In this document: piece by piece, positions 14,008-22,138 of the stretch
How positions within the stretch are numbered: the stretch's first letter is position 1
Layout of the letters: each line of letters starts with the position of its first letter
NCBI GenBank assembly: GCA_902798745.1
Contig: CADBXM010000011.1
Coordinates: 1 to 64,000 of the forward strand
Length of the DNA stretch: 64,000 nucleotides
From: an uncultured Eubacteriales bacterium
Lineage (GTDB): Bacteria > Bacillota > Clostridia > Peptostreptococcales > Anaerovoracaceae
Reading direction: 5' to 3'
Program-made: the position numbers and the translations under genes
Notes under the pieces: generated by a model
What the model was told of the DNA's origin: nothing
What the model saw: only the letters and a program-made list of their open reading frames with translations
Database searches by the model: none

Positions 14008-16101
14008 CTACTTGACCGTGAAAGAAACGGCTTTTCTCACGCCGTTGACAGCGATCACATAGACTTTGCATTTTCCTTTGCCCTTGACTGTGATCTTGCC
14101 GGTCTTGCTGACCGTCACGACCTTCTTGTTGCTGCTTACATAGCGCAGCTTTGGAGCATGCCATGAAGGCATCAGCGTCTTGCTTTCATCCAGCTTATTC
14201 ACGCTCGCTTTGATCTTATAAGTCTTTCCTTTTTTGAGTGAAACTTTCTTGTTCTTTACGGTAACGCTCTTTGCGTTTGTATAGTTCTTATTTCCGCCGG
14301 AAGTATATGCGTGGATCGTTGGACTTGTCTTCACATAAGCCTTCTTGCCATCCTTCATTACATAGGCTTTGACGTATGCTTTGTATGCTTTTCCTTTACT
14401 GAGTCTGGACTTGGTCCACTTGAAGGTATCATTGCCCTTGATAGTCTTCACCTTCTTGCAAGAAGTCTCCTTGCCGCTGTTGTTGCAGCGCGAGAAGAAT
14501 ACATCATAGCCATCCACGCCGTCTATCTTGTTCCACTTTAGCACCAGACTGCGTTTTCCCTTGGCTGTCATCTTGCTCAGGAGCGTGCCGCTGATCTTCG
14601 CAGGCGTTGGCGTTGGAGTCGGCTGTGGCTCAGGCTTCTGACCTTTGATCGCGAGCTTACCAGGGACGTAAGTGACATCGTAATTATCTATCGCGTCTGC
14701 GTCATCGTTGATCAAGGCACCGGAAGGCATAAGTTCATAGGTGCCAATCTCTTGACCTTGACCATCCACCTGGATACCCGTTAACTCGTCGTTGCCCTGA
14801 AGCCCTTTGACCGTGACCACTTCAGCAATCTCAGCAGGATCTGCGTACGCCTTGTCGCCAGGTCCCTGCATCTCACCGTTATATTCGAAGTTCTGGTCTT
14901 TTGCCGTGATCGTCAGCTTTGCCTGCCCGATCGTGAGCACTCCATCGGTGACGGTGATTTCTCCTTGCTTGTATCGACCCCAATCGATATCGAAATACTC
15001 AGCCGTCAATCCCATATTATAGGATCCGGCATTTGTACGTTTGATCTCTGCAGTATAACCCTCCTTTAGCGCTACTGAAACACCATCCGGAGTTTTCTCT
15101 GTCCATTCGTCATCGCCGAAATCAAATTTCACAGTATAGCCGGAAACAGACTGTTCTTTCCCATTGTATGTCACTGAATCGCTGTTTCCCGTGATGCTGA
15201 TATTCAGCACAGGCTCAAAAACTAATTTTTTGTATTCAAGCCTAGTGCCATCCTTATTGATCGGAATTGCTTCTTCATTGCCGGTCCCTTCTGTATTGTC
15301 CCAGCCCTGGCCCGGGACGTAGTTCTTCACAGTGCCATAAATCGCCTGATCATTGCTGACTACCTCAACTCTGGTGATATCTCCTCCGATAGTGGTATTC
15401 CCAAAGATTCCGGAGGAATTAGTTCCACTGCCTGATGAAGCTACTAATTCTCCGCCATAGATTACGACTCCATTAGAACAACAGAGTCCGTAACTGTCGG
15501 AGGGTGCATCATGACCGCGGGCTGTCACTGCACCTCCGTTGATCGTGATATTTCCCGCCTGAATACCGTAGCTATAGCTTCTACCGTTTGATCCTTCTGC
15601 GGTTATGTTGCCACTTTCAATCTGAATACCGTTAGCGCAGAATATTCCTACACTAGAGACTCCGCTGGCGCCGCCTATAGTTGTGAGGCTACCTGTCTCT
15701 TCTCCTTTTATGACAAGCTTCGGGTAGCTAAGGATGCCGTTGACCACTGTAGAACCATCCGCAGGTTTGAGAATGTTCGCACCCTTTAGTTGGATCGTTA
15801 ATTGCGCACTTCCTTTATAATGAATCACGGACCAATATGGAGAATAATCATCACCTGTACAGCTCTCACACTTATAATTGTCCAACGTGAGAACCGGGTT
15901 ACCGTCGCCGTCATAAGAAAGTGTGGCCGTTCCCTGACCGTTGTCTCCTGCAACGGTTCCGCCCGCCGTGACAATATCCTGCCCGCCGACATACAGCACG
16001 CCTTCACCTAAACCGGCCGCATACGCCATCCCCATAGTCATAGGCATCATGGCAAAAGCCATCAGCACGGTCACAACTATCGATAGTATTTTCTTCTTCA
16101 T
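14008..16101 (-). CDS. Secreted surface protein with MBG, FN3-like and Ig-like domains
   Basis: About 697 residues. The signal peptide MKKKILSIVVTVLMAFAMMPMTMGMAYA is followed by a parallel beta-helix-like region rich in Gly (about 30-270, with repeated NGIxI/GNITxxG turns). Two MBG-like segments come next (VTYNGKEQSVSGYTV and FEYNGEMQ...DVTYVPGKLAI). A Pro/Thr linker (QPTPTPTP), an FN3-like domain and a C-terminal Big2-like domain (VSSNKKVVTVSKTGKITVKGKGKC) complete the protein. No LPxTG is present. The start at 16101 is fixed by AAGGAGGGG upstream. Probably an adhesin or wall-associated protein. Confidence 0.85.
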   Translation of the reverse strand: MKKKILSIVVTVLMAFAMMPMTMGMAYAAGLGEGVLYVGGQDIVTAGGTVAGDNGQGTATLSYDGDGNPVLTLDNYKCESCTGDDYSPYWSVIHYKGSAQLTIQLKGANILKPADGSTVVNGILSYPKLVIKGEETGSLTTIGGASGVSSVGIFCANGIQIESGNITAEGSNGRSYSYGIQAGNITINGGAVTARGHDAPSDSYGLCCSNGVVIYGGELVASSGSGTNSSGIFGNTTIGGDITRVEVVSNDQAIYGTVKNYVPGQGWDNTEGTGNEEAIPINKDGTRLEYKKLVFEPVLNISITGNSDSVTYNGKEQSVSGYTVKFDFGDDEWTEKTPDGVSVALKEGYTAEIKRTNAGSYNMGLTAEYFDIDWGRYKQGEITVTDGVLTIGQAKLTITAKDQNFEYNGEMQGPGDKAYADPAEIAEVVTVKGLQGNDELTGIQVDGQGQEIGTYELMPSGALINDDADAIDNYDVTYVPGKLAIKGQKPEPQPTPTPTPAKISGTLLSKMTAKGKRSLVLKWNKIDGVDGYDVFFSRCNNSGKETSCKKVKTIKGNDTFKWTKSRLSKGKAYKAYVKAYVMKDGKKAYVKTSPTIHAYTSGGNKNYTNAKSVTVKNKKVSLKKGKTYKIKASVNKLDESKTLMPSWHAPKLRYVSSNKKVVTVSKTGKITVKGKGKCKVYVIAVNGVRKAVSFTVK

Positions 16102-16335
16102 AACAGACCCCTCCTTGCAAACTATCCTGCCGGAATCCCCCATGTTTGCTTAACGGTATTTTAGCATGAACGCGCAGTATAAGATATGATTTTGTTTTAA
16201 TAATTATACAATTTGCAGAAGTAGTATCAGATCGAGAACATGCCGGAAATCCTCAAGGGGAGGATGCTATGATGATTCAGTAATGAAATACTTTCAAGTT
16301 ATCTATATAATAAAGTGCAAAGGGAGAATCATATT

Positions 16336-16554
16336 ATGTCGATAACCGAGAACGAACTGAAGGAGAATTTGGATAAATACCTGGCACTTGCCGCGCGAGA
16401 GGATATTTATATTACTCAAAATGGAAAGATAGTTGCAAAGCTTTCAAGCGCATATCCTGAGAGAGTTGTTCTTGCGAAATCGCTAGCCGGTGTCATCCCT
16501 GCGGATATAACGCTTGAGGAAGCGCGGGAGGAAAGAATGAATAATAGGTTCTGA
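16336..16554 (+). CDS. Orphan Phd/YefM-type antitoxin
   Basis: 72 residues. MSITENELKENLDKYLALAAREDIYITQNGKIVAKLSS is the classic Phd/YefM DNA-binding N-terminus, with a charged C-terminal helix that would neutralise a PIN, Doc or RelE toxin. No toxin follows: the next 230 bp hold a terminator-promoter module and a SIMPL gene. It may be an orphan, a regulator or an immunity remnant. The ATG at 16336 has AAAGGGAG upstream. A GTG 21 bases earlier overlaps that SD. A TATAAT-type -10 lies near 16304. Confidence 0.85.
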   Translation: MSITENELKENLDKYLALAAREDIYITQNGKIVAKLSSAYPERVVLAKSLAGVIPADITLEEAREERMNNRF

Positions 16555-16581
16555 AGATTACTATGTGTTTCTTAAATGACC

Positions 16582-16623
16582 GGGCCGCGAGGCCCTTTTT
16601 TTGTACACATAAAACACTATTAT
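16582..16623 (+). promoter_or_regulatory. Terminator-promoter module 2 (before the SIMPL gene)
   Basis: GGGCC-GCGA-GGCCC (16582-16595), T-tract (16596-16602), GTAC (16603-16606), TATTAT (16618-16623). Spacing from the first six Ts to the -10 is 16 bp. Confidence 0.6.
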
Positions 16624-16784
16624 TTAGGTGTAGCAAAGTGTCGCCTGACGTGCGACCACACGGGAACATATAATCGCTAAACTGTCATTGTAAGTAATGG
16701 AGCGCAACTGAAGTGCGGCCGCAAAAGCGCGACGGGCATTAGAGCTGGCGCGACAAAGCATCGGAATCTGAAAGGAGGTGCGTC

Positions 16785-17447
16785 ATGAAAGAGCGTACTA
16801 TCAGAGTAACAGGCAAAGGCAAGATATCCGTAAAGCCGGACACCATAAGGATCAACATCAACGCTTCGAAAGTATTTAAGGAGTATGAACAGGCGGTCGA
16901 AGGTTCCGCCGAAGAGACAGGGCTGCTCCGTGAGGCCATAGCGCGCGCGGGACTCGATCCGAAGAGTCTCAAGACCACACATTTCGGAATAGATACGGAG
17001 TATGAGAGCTATCGCGATAAGAAGGATAGATATCGCAGTAGATTTGTCGGGTACAGATATAACCACAGCCTTTACTTCCAGTTCGAGAACGACAACAAGC
17101 TTCTGGGAAGAGTGCTGTATGAACTGGCGCACTGCAGTGTGGATGTCAAATTCTCATTGATGCACACGGTTAAGGATGAAGAAGCCGTCAAGAACGAGCT
17201 CCTTGCCAAAGCGGTCGAAGACTCGAGGGCGAAGGCCGAAGCTCTGACACGCGCAGCGGGCGTATCACTTGGCGAGATCCAGCTGATCGACTATTCCTGG
17301 GGAGAGCTGCAGATCTACTCCGAGCCGATGCGTTACATGGATATGGAGTGCGCAAAGATTGGCTGCGCGGGTTCGATCGATATCGACATTGAGGCGGATG
17401 ATATCGATGTTCAGGATACAGTTACAGTCGTATGGGAGATCGCATGA
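16785..17447 (+). CDS. SIMPL (DUF541) domain protein
   Basis: A 220-residue protein. The N-terminal RTIRVTGKGKISVKPDTIRI is the usual SIMPL/DUF541 beginning. The later SRAKAEALTRAAGVSLGEIQLIDYS is the conserved second half. Most homologues are secreted (BP26-type, forming oligomeric channels), but this one has no signal peptide, so it is probably cytosolic. AAAGGAGGTG precedes the ATG. Function in bacteria is poorly defined. Confidence 0.88.
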   Translation: MKERTIRVTGKGKISVKPDTIRININASKVFKEYEQAVEGSAEETGLLREAIARAGLDPKSLKTTHFGIDTEYESYRDKKDRYRSRFVGYRYNHSLYFQFENDNKLLGRVLYELAHCSVDVKFSLMHTVKDEEAVKNELLAKAVEDSRAKAEALTRAAGVSLGEIQLIDYSWGELQIYSEPMRYMDMECAKIGCAGSIDIDIEADDIDVQDTVTVVWEIA

Positions 17448-17456
17448 GCGAAACTG

Positions 17457-17490
17457 GTTCGCGAAAATTACAGCCCCTATATAGGAAGAG
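17457..17490 (+). repeat. Direct repeat unit 1 (TTACAGCCCCTAT element)
   Basis: TTCGCGAAAATTACAGCCCCTATATAGGAAG recurs in near-identical form at 17618-17652. The unit ends in a TATA-rich stretch resembling a -10. The two units bracket a terminator. Confidence 0.6.
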
Positions 17491-17524
17491 CAAGTCCCCT
17501 CCGCAGGGGCGCGCATAGCATTCG

Positions 17525-17552
17525 AGGACGTCTCCGGCGGGAGGCGTCTTTT
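17525..17552 (+). terminator. Intrinsic terminator after the SIMPL gene
   Basis: GACGTCTCC-GGCG-GGAGGCGTC stem followed by TTTTTT. Confidence 0.8.
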
Positions 17553-17617
17553 TTATGCTTTATCGAAGGCATGTCGGGGTATACGGATGGCAGCAAAACA
17601 GCTCATAGACGACCCCG

Positions 17618-17652
17618 GATTCGCAAAAATTACAGCCCCTATTATAAGAAGC
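17618..17652 (+). repeat. Direct repeat unit 2 (TTACAGCCCCTAT element)
   Basis: TTCGCAAAAATTACAGCCCC followed by TATTATAAGAAG, matching the unit at 17457. It lies about 70 bp before the MerR gene, so one or both units may be its promoter or operator. Confidence 0.6.
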
Positions 17653-17722
17653 TTTTTCTTATGACGAGGGGCATTGACCTCGTCGTTACAACGAGATGTA
17701 TAGTTGGAAAGAGAGGTTTGCG

Positions 17723-18124
17723 ATGTCACTGAATACGATCCGGGAAGTAACTGAAATCACAGGAATTACAGTGAATGCATTGAGATACTACGACAGGAAA
17801 GGCGTGCTGCATCCCACGGTACGCAGTTCGGATGGAAGAAAAGAATGGCTGTATGATGACGAGGCAATAAGAAAAGCCAAGAAGGTGTTGTTGCTGAGGA
17901 AGATAGGTTTGCCGGTCGAAAGCATAGCGCCTGTGATAGAGGAAGTGGGCGAAATGGATGAGAAAGTACTGAGATCACGGCTAGAGGAACTGAAGGAGGA
18001 ACGCGAGATCCTTGATGAGCAGATCTCTGTCGCAAGCATATTGCTTATGATGGACGAGCTCTCATCGGATGAGGAAGTCAAAGAAGAATTGCTGGACAAG
18101 CTGTTTGATAAGATATGTCGCTAA
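17723..18124 (+). CDS. MerR-family transcriptional regulator
   Basis: About 133 residues. The winged helix (TIREVTEITGITVNALRYYDRKGVLHP) is typical, with the RYYD signature. A coiled-coil follows (LRSRLEELKEEREILDEQISVA). No Cys cluster is present for metal sensing, and there is no separate effector domain, so the ligand is unknown. The start at 17723 has AGAGAGG upstream. An in-frame ATG 27 bases earlier lacks an SD. A lipoprotein gene follows 24 bp downstream and may be co-transcribed. Confidence 0.88.
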   Translation: MSLNTIREVTEITGITVNALRYYDRKGVLHPTVRSSDGRKEWLYDDEAIRKAKKVLLLRKIGLPVESIAPVIEEVGEMDEKVLRSRLEELKEEREILDEQISVASILLMMDELSSDEEVKEELLDKLFDKICR

Positions 18125-18148
18125 ACGCATAGAGAAAGGAACGATGTT

Positions 18149-18640
18149 ATGAAGAAAAAGAGAATACTTGTTATCCTGCTGATAATAGTAGGTGTGATAC
18201 TGGCGCTGAAAGCGTGTGGCGGAGGTTCGGATTCTGACAAAGCGACAGTGGATAACACGGCAGAAACTACGGAAGATTATGAAGTCGCAGAAGACGAAGA
18301 TCAGAGCTCATCCGATACTTCCGATACTGCATATACTGATGTAGATTCGAATGCTGATACGGATGCTGATGACTCGATCATCTCGCCGGATTTCAAGAAG
18401 ACGATGGATAATTATGAAGAATGGTTCGATCACTATTGTGAAGTGATGAAGAAGTACCAGGATGATCCATCAGATATGGCACTTTTGGCGGAGACGACTG
18501 AACTGCTGGCCGAAGAAGCAAAGATCTTTGATGAAATGGAAAACATGGATGAGTCTGAAATGAATTCCGCAGAACTGGCCTACTATATAGAGGTGACCGC
18601 CAGAATAGAGAAAAAGCTCCTTGAAGTATCAAACTATTAG
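18149..18640 (+). CDS. Small secreted lipoprotein, DUF6591-like
   Basis: A 163-residue protein with a Lys-rich start, a hydrophobic segment and a lipobox ending LKAC, so it is probably lipid-anchored. A long Asp/Glu/Ser/Thr-rich linker (about 25-75) is followed by a helical domain (ISPDFKKTMDNYEEWFDHYCEVMKKY) resembling DUF6591 lipoproteins of Clostridia. Role unknown. GAAAGGAAC precedes the ATG. A long-stem terminator (18662-18709) follows. Confidence 0.75.
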   Translation: MKKKRILVILLIIVGVILALKACGGGSDSDKATVDNTAETTEDYEVAEDEDQSSSDTSDTAYTDVDSNADTDADDSIISPDFKKTMDNYEEWFDHYCEVMKKYQDDPSDMALLAETTELLAEEAKIFDEMENMDESEMNSAELAYYIEVTARIEKKLLEVSNY

Positions 18641-18661
18641 GGATATTTCAGAGATCTGCGT

Positions 18662-18713
18662 AAGCCCTACGACGACCGCAAGCAGCATTGCGGGAGTTGT
18701 AGGGCTTTTGTAA
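18662..18713 (+). terminator. Long-stem terminator after the DUF6591-like lipoprotein gene
   Basis: AGCCCTAC pairs with GTAGGGCT, and an inner CCGCAA/TTGCGG pairing extends the stem. TTTTG follows. Confidence 0.75.
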
Positions 18714-18829
18714 GTACATAGGACTAGATGCAAAGCATTTGAAGTTTCATAAATAGAAAGTGCGTAGTTGCTTGATATACAAAGGATTGCAGACAGTTAA
18801 TGATAAGGAAGAGTTGGCTGCAATGTATG

Positions 18830-18838
18830 CTATAATTG
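18830..18838 (+). promoter_or_regulatory. Extended -10 (TGCTATAAT) before the membrane-active pair
   Basis: A TGnTATAAT extended -10 about 40 bp before the ATG at 18879. No -35 of note. Confidence 0.5.
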
Positions 18839-18878
18839 ACTTGAACATGTTGCGGATAAGCACAAAAGGAGCAAAACA

Positions 18879-19925
18879 ATGGCTGAAAAAAAGAGCATTT
18901 TACAGGCTGCAAAAGAAAAGGCGAAGGAAGCTGCCGGTAGCCTTGAAAACATTAAGGTTGTTGATAAAGATGGCGAGACGTTATTTGACATGTCATCAGT
19001 TACAGACAAAGCTGCTCAGGCGGGTGAATTCCTGTCGAGTAGAGCTGCTACGGTGAAGGATGCTGCACTCGAAACTAAAGAAGACATCGATGCCAAACTA
19101 TATGAACTTGATCGCATGCTTGCGCAGTCGATTACTGATTATAACGATGCATATACGCTGATGAACGATAAGGGCATACAGCTTTATGTGGAAAGATGTA
19201 AAGCGGTGGACGCGATCACAAATGTTGAAGATCTCGTCAATAGCATTGCGAATCGCCCAAAGTCATTTGAATCAGAGTTTGAGGAAATCAAGGTCAACAA
19301 GAGCCATTTTACTGATAACTGCGAGTTTGCAGACAGAGAATTGCAGGCCGCAAGGGAAGCTGCGGGAGGCGCAGGCGCAGGCCTTGCAGCTGGTGCGTCA
19401 GTAGCATTTATGGGACCGACAGCTGCTATGTGGGTCGCAACGACATTTGGAACAGCTTCCACAGGGACAGCGATTTCCACTCTATCTGGTGCAGCTGCTA
19501 CGAATGCAGCTTTGGCTTGGCTTGGTGGCGGTGCTGTAGCTGCGGGAGGCGGAGGCACGGCTGCGGGAACAGCCCTCCTTGCAATGGCAGGACCTATCGG
19601 CTGGACGATAGCTGGGGCAACACTCCTATCATCTATATTGCTGTTTGCGAAGAAGAGAACCAAACTGAACAAAGAGAAAAACGCAGAGATAGAATCCGTA
19701 AAGCAGAACACAGAACTAGTTAAAGAAATAGATGGAAAGATTGGACAGATATTGGATGAGACAAAGGGCATAATGTCTGGGCTCAAGGAGTCGTATACCG
19801 GATGCCTTAATATGTTCAGTGGCGACTACAGTTCGTTTTCCGAAGAGCAGAAGCTTAAACTTGGAACACTTGTAAATAATACAAAGGCGCTGTCAGCAAT
19901 GTTTGACAAGACGCTTGATCAATAA
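18879..19925 (+). CDS. Helical protein with Gly/Ala-rich membrane-inserting segment
   Basis: A 348-residue protein. Residues 1-160 are helical and charged. Residues about 167-265 are almost entirely Gly, Ala and hydrophobic (GPTAAMWVATTFGTASTGTA, then GGGAVAAGGGGTAAGTALLAMAGPIGW). The rest is helical, with KKRTKLNKEKNAEIESVKQN. There is no signal peptide. The glycine-zipper hairpin flanked by coiled coils resembles alpha-helical pore formers and ApoL-type membrane proteins (an inference from composition, not a family match). AAAAGGAGC precedes the ATG. It is co-oriented with the next gene, 11 bp away. Confidence 0.6.
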   Translation: MAEKKSILQAAKEKAKEAAGSLENIKVVDKDGETLFDMSSVTDKAAQAGEFLSSRAATVKDAALETKEDIDAKLYELDRMLAQSITDYNDAYTLMNDKGIQLYVERCKAVDAITNVEDLVNSIANRPKSFESEFEEIKVNKSHFTDNCEFADRELQAAREAAGGAGAGLAAGASVAFMGPTAAMWVATTFGTASTGTAISTLSGAAATNAALAWLGGGAVAAGGGGTAAGTALLAMAGPIGWTIAGATLLSSILLFAKKRTKLNKEKNAEIESVKQNTELVKEIDGKIGQILDETKGIMSGLKESYTGCLNMFSGDYSSFSEEQKLKLGTLVNNTKALSAMFDKTLDQ

Positions 19926-19936
19926 AGGGTGAAGCT

Positions 19937-20812
19937 ATGGACGATATCGATTTAAAAGAAATGACGATAGAGTTCCTTAAAGAGTCTTCTATTGGCGAAG
20001 AACTCAAAAAGGCATACTCGGTGTTTGAAAAAGCACAGCAAGCAGCCTTGGCATTAAGCAATATCGGCAGCCCTGAAGATCTTACGCTTACTAAAATCGG
20101 AACTGTGTTGAGCTTGAATTTGTTTGGCATTCTTCTTGGCGGAAAGAAACCTGCTGAACTGACCGATGAGGACTGGGAAAATATCGCGAAAGAAGTTTTA
20201 GACAAAGCAGTTCTTACAGAGGAGCGAGATTATAGCGTTTATGTGTTTGACCTTTATGCTGACTATATCGATGTTTCGGTCAAAGCATTAAAAGCAAAAG
20301 CAAAAGTTGACAAGCTTCCGGACAATTTAAAAGCGATACAAGCTTTGGCCAAGGACCTGCGGAAGAAAAAGGAGCAATTACTTAAGGAACGAATTACTGA
20401 AACTGAGTATATTGAAAGTTGCCTGTGGATATCACTTGATGCAATGATTAAGTGCATGGCCGCATATATCAGTTGCTATACAGGCGAGGAGCTTGGAAAA
20501 CTGATACAAGGGGCGTCAGCTTTTGCATTTGAATACGCAAGGCTTAAGCTGTATCAGAAAGAGCAGGCACTGCTTGAAGAATATTTACAGGATCAGTACT
20601 TGCTTGATGATCAGCTCCAGATGAAGATTGATGCATATAAGAAAGAACTGGAGGAAGAGGCTGCGCAATTCAACTTATTATTGGATAAGGCATTCGATGC
20701 AGACTTTAGAGAGGCGCTTGTGGGCTCCGTAGAACTGGCAAGAGCATCCGGCGTGAAAGAAGAAGAGATTCTGCATACGGCAGATGAAGTCGATGCATTC
20801 TTTCTTGACTAA
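19937..20812 (+). CDS. All-helical protein of unknown function, partner of the upstream gene
   Basis: A 291-residue, acidic, almost wholly helical protein with one short hydrophobic patch near residue 55 (VLSLNLFGILLGG) and another near 155-180 (SLDAMIKCMAAYISCY). No family recognised. AAGGGTGAAG precedes the ATG. The 11-bp gap makes a two-gene operon with the Gly-zipper membrane protein. A cytosolic partner, chaperone or immunity factor for that protein is plausible but unproven. The operon is followed by small-RNA-like copy 3. Confidence 0.6.
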   Translation: MDDIDLKEMTIEFLKESSIGEELKKAYSVFEKAQQAALALSNIGSPEDLTLTKIGTVLSLNLFGILLGGKKPAELTDEDWENIAKEVLDKAVLTEERDYSVYVFDLYADYIDVSVKALKAKAKVDKLPDNLKAIQALAKDLRKKKEQLLKERITETEYIESCLWISLDAMIKCMAAYISCYTGEELGKLIQGASAFAFEYARLKLYQKEQALLEEYLQDQYLLDDQLQMKIDAYKKELEEEAAQFNLLLDKAFDADFREALVGSVELARASGVKEEEILHTADEVDAFFLD

Positions 20813-20883
20813 TCATCACACCGTCTTGCTTTTGGTCGGAATATGTCGTTGCCTTTGAAAGCAAAATAATTTGAATAATAACC

Positions 20884-20996
20884 TTGCGGTCTAATTAACC
20901 TATGCATATAATTGAGTCAGGAAGAGCGCCGTTCGTCAACGGCTAACTCGACCGATGTTGGGTCGCCGCCTAGTTACGTGAACTGGCGGCTTTTTT
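20884..20996 (+). ncRNA. Small-RNA-like repeat, copy 3 (own promoter and terminator)
   Basis: TTGCGG (20884-20889), 17 bp, TATAAT (20907-20912), identical in hexamers and spacing to copy 2. Predicted transcript about 78 nt to the T6 at 20991-20996. Hairpins: GCCGTT-cgtc-AACGGC, CGACC...GGTCG, and terminator GCCGCC (20965-20970)/GGCGGC (20985-20990). Differences from copy 2 preserve base pairing in the first two stems. Confidence 0.7.
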
Positions 20997-21007
20997 AATG
21001 CTGATCG

Positions 21008-21085
21008 TTACACGGACAGTCTGCCGACTGACCGATATGGTAACGCGTAACATCTCCGGTCCCTCCCTTCATAAATCTCTACCAT
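21008..21085 (-). CDS. Possible 25-residue peptide with a strong RBS
   Basis: The minus strand carries AAGGAGGTGATGGCC immediately before an ATG, then 25 codons (MVEIYEGRDRR... ending VGRLSV) and a TAA. The RBS-start arrangement resembles small holin-like toxin peptides of Firmicutes, but the body is Arg-rich rather than hydrophobic. It may be a degenerate copy whose tail was replaced by the repeat that follows copy 3 of the small-RNA-like element. Expression is unproven. The surrounding 20813-21453 stretch holds no other gene. Confidence 0.3.
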   Translation of the reverse strand: MVEIYEGRDRRCYALPYRSVGRLSV

Positions 21086-21427
21086 GGCCATCACCTCCTT
21101 CAGCGGTAGGAGAGTGGTAAAAACTACTAGGGTCGAACCAGCCGCGAGTCACTGCTTTCCTGACTTGCATCTATTCTAACTGTTCTTCGAATCGTGTCAA
21201 CCCATTGGAAATTCAAAGGAACAGCCAAGTTGCATCATCCATGAAAATATTGTCGGATATCATGAAAAAAATGTTGGAATGAGGGAATATTTTGTAAGTG
21301 CTCTTTTTAAGATACAACGTTTTCTTCGTACAAAACCGTAGAAGAATATGTTCTTCCGCGGTCTCCTCTGATTCGCTATATCGCCTCCAATATAGTTGAC
21401 AATCATTAACGAGAGGAATTTCTGTGG

Positions 21428-21433
21428 TATCAT
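21428..21433 (+). promoter_or_regulatory. Extended -10 (TGTGGTATCAT) for the exonuclease gene
   Basis: TATCAT with upstream TGTGG. The implied start of transcription is only about 14 bases before the ATG at 21454, matching the absence of an SD. Confidence 0.5.
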
Positions 21434-21453
21434 TAACATATACATAATACGAA

Positions 21454-22026
21454 ATGAATTACATCGTACTTGACCTTGAATGGAATCAGCCTCTGTCTCC
21501 GCAGCGTATGATCCGGGAGCCGTTCAACCTCGGCGGTGAGATCATACAGTTCGGAGCGGTGAAGATCGACAGCCTGGAGAAACTGAATATCACTGATAGA
21601 TATTCAGAGATCGTCAGGCCGGTTTTCTATACGAAGATGAACAAGAACGTGACAGAGGTCACCGATCTGACCGACGAGGACATCGCTCAGGGCAGGCCGT
21701 TTGAAGATGTGTGCAGGGAGTTCCTCGAATGGTGCGGCGATGATAGTGCCTTCATCACCTGGAGCAACAACGATATATACATGCTCGAGGACAACATGAG
21801 TATTCATAAGATGGATGTCGAGGGTCTGCCTGAATGCTACGATGTGCAACTGCTGTTCGATGACCAGATCACACAGGAGGACAGAAATTTTGCTCTAGCG
21901 TACGCAATGTGGAAGTTTGACATCAAGCCCGAGAGGACGCATGATGCACTGAATGACGCAATCAACACTGTGGCTGTAATGAGAAAGTTGGACTTCTCTG
22001 AAGGCTTGGAAGGATACGAGATATAA
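21454..22026 (+). CDS. DEDD-family 3'-5' exonuclease (RNase T/DnaQ-like)
   Basis: A 190-residue protein. Motif ExoI is YIVLDLEWNQP (Asp-Glu pair with a Trp). ExoII is a TWSNNDIYMLEDN segment carrying the second Asp. ExoIII is RTHDALNDAINTVAVMRKL, which has the HD....D arrangement of DEDDh enzymes. It resembles KapD/ERI-1-like 3' exonucleases acting on RNA or DNA ends. The ATG has no SD and lies close to the predicted transcription start, suggesting near-leaderless expression. Confidence 0.9.
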   Translation: MNYIVLDLEWNQPLSPQRMIREPFNLGGEIIQFGAVKIDSLEKLNITDRYSEIVRPVFYTKMNKNVTEVTDLTDEDIAQGRPFEDVCREFLEWCGDDSAFITWSNNDIYMLEDNMSIHKMDVEGLPECYDVQLLFDDQITQEDRNFALAYAMWKFDIKPERTHDALNDAINTVAVMRKLDFSEGLEGYEI

Positions 22027-22033
22027 CAATAAG

Positions 22034-22074
22034 GGTCGCGAGGCCCTTTTTTCGTACTCGCGATATAGTATTAT
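22034..22074 (+). promoter_or_regulatory. Terminator-promoter module 3
   Basis: GGGTCGCGAGGCCC hairpin (22034-22046, with a G-T pair), T6 (22047-22052), GTAC (22054-22057), TATTAT (22069-22074). The gap from T6 to the -10 is 16 bp. It precedes the Zn-ribbon membrane protein gene. Confidence 0.6.
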
Positions 22075-22138
22075 TTAAGTGCGAAACTTTATAGGAAAGG
22101 GTGCTGGACTAAGTAATTAGAAAAAGGGTGTTCGACTA

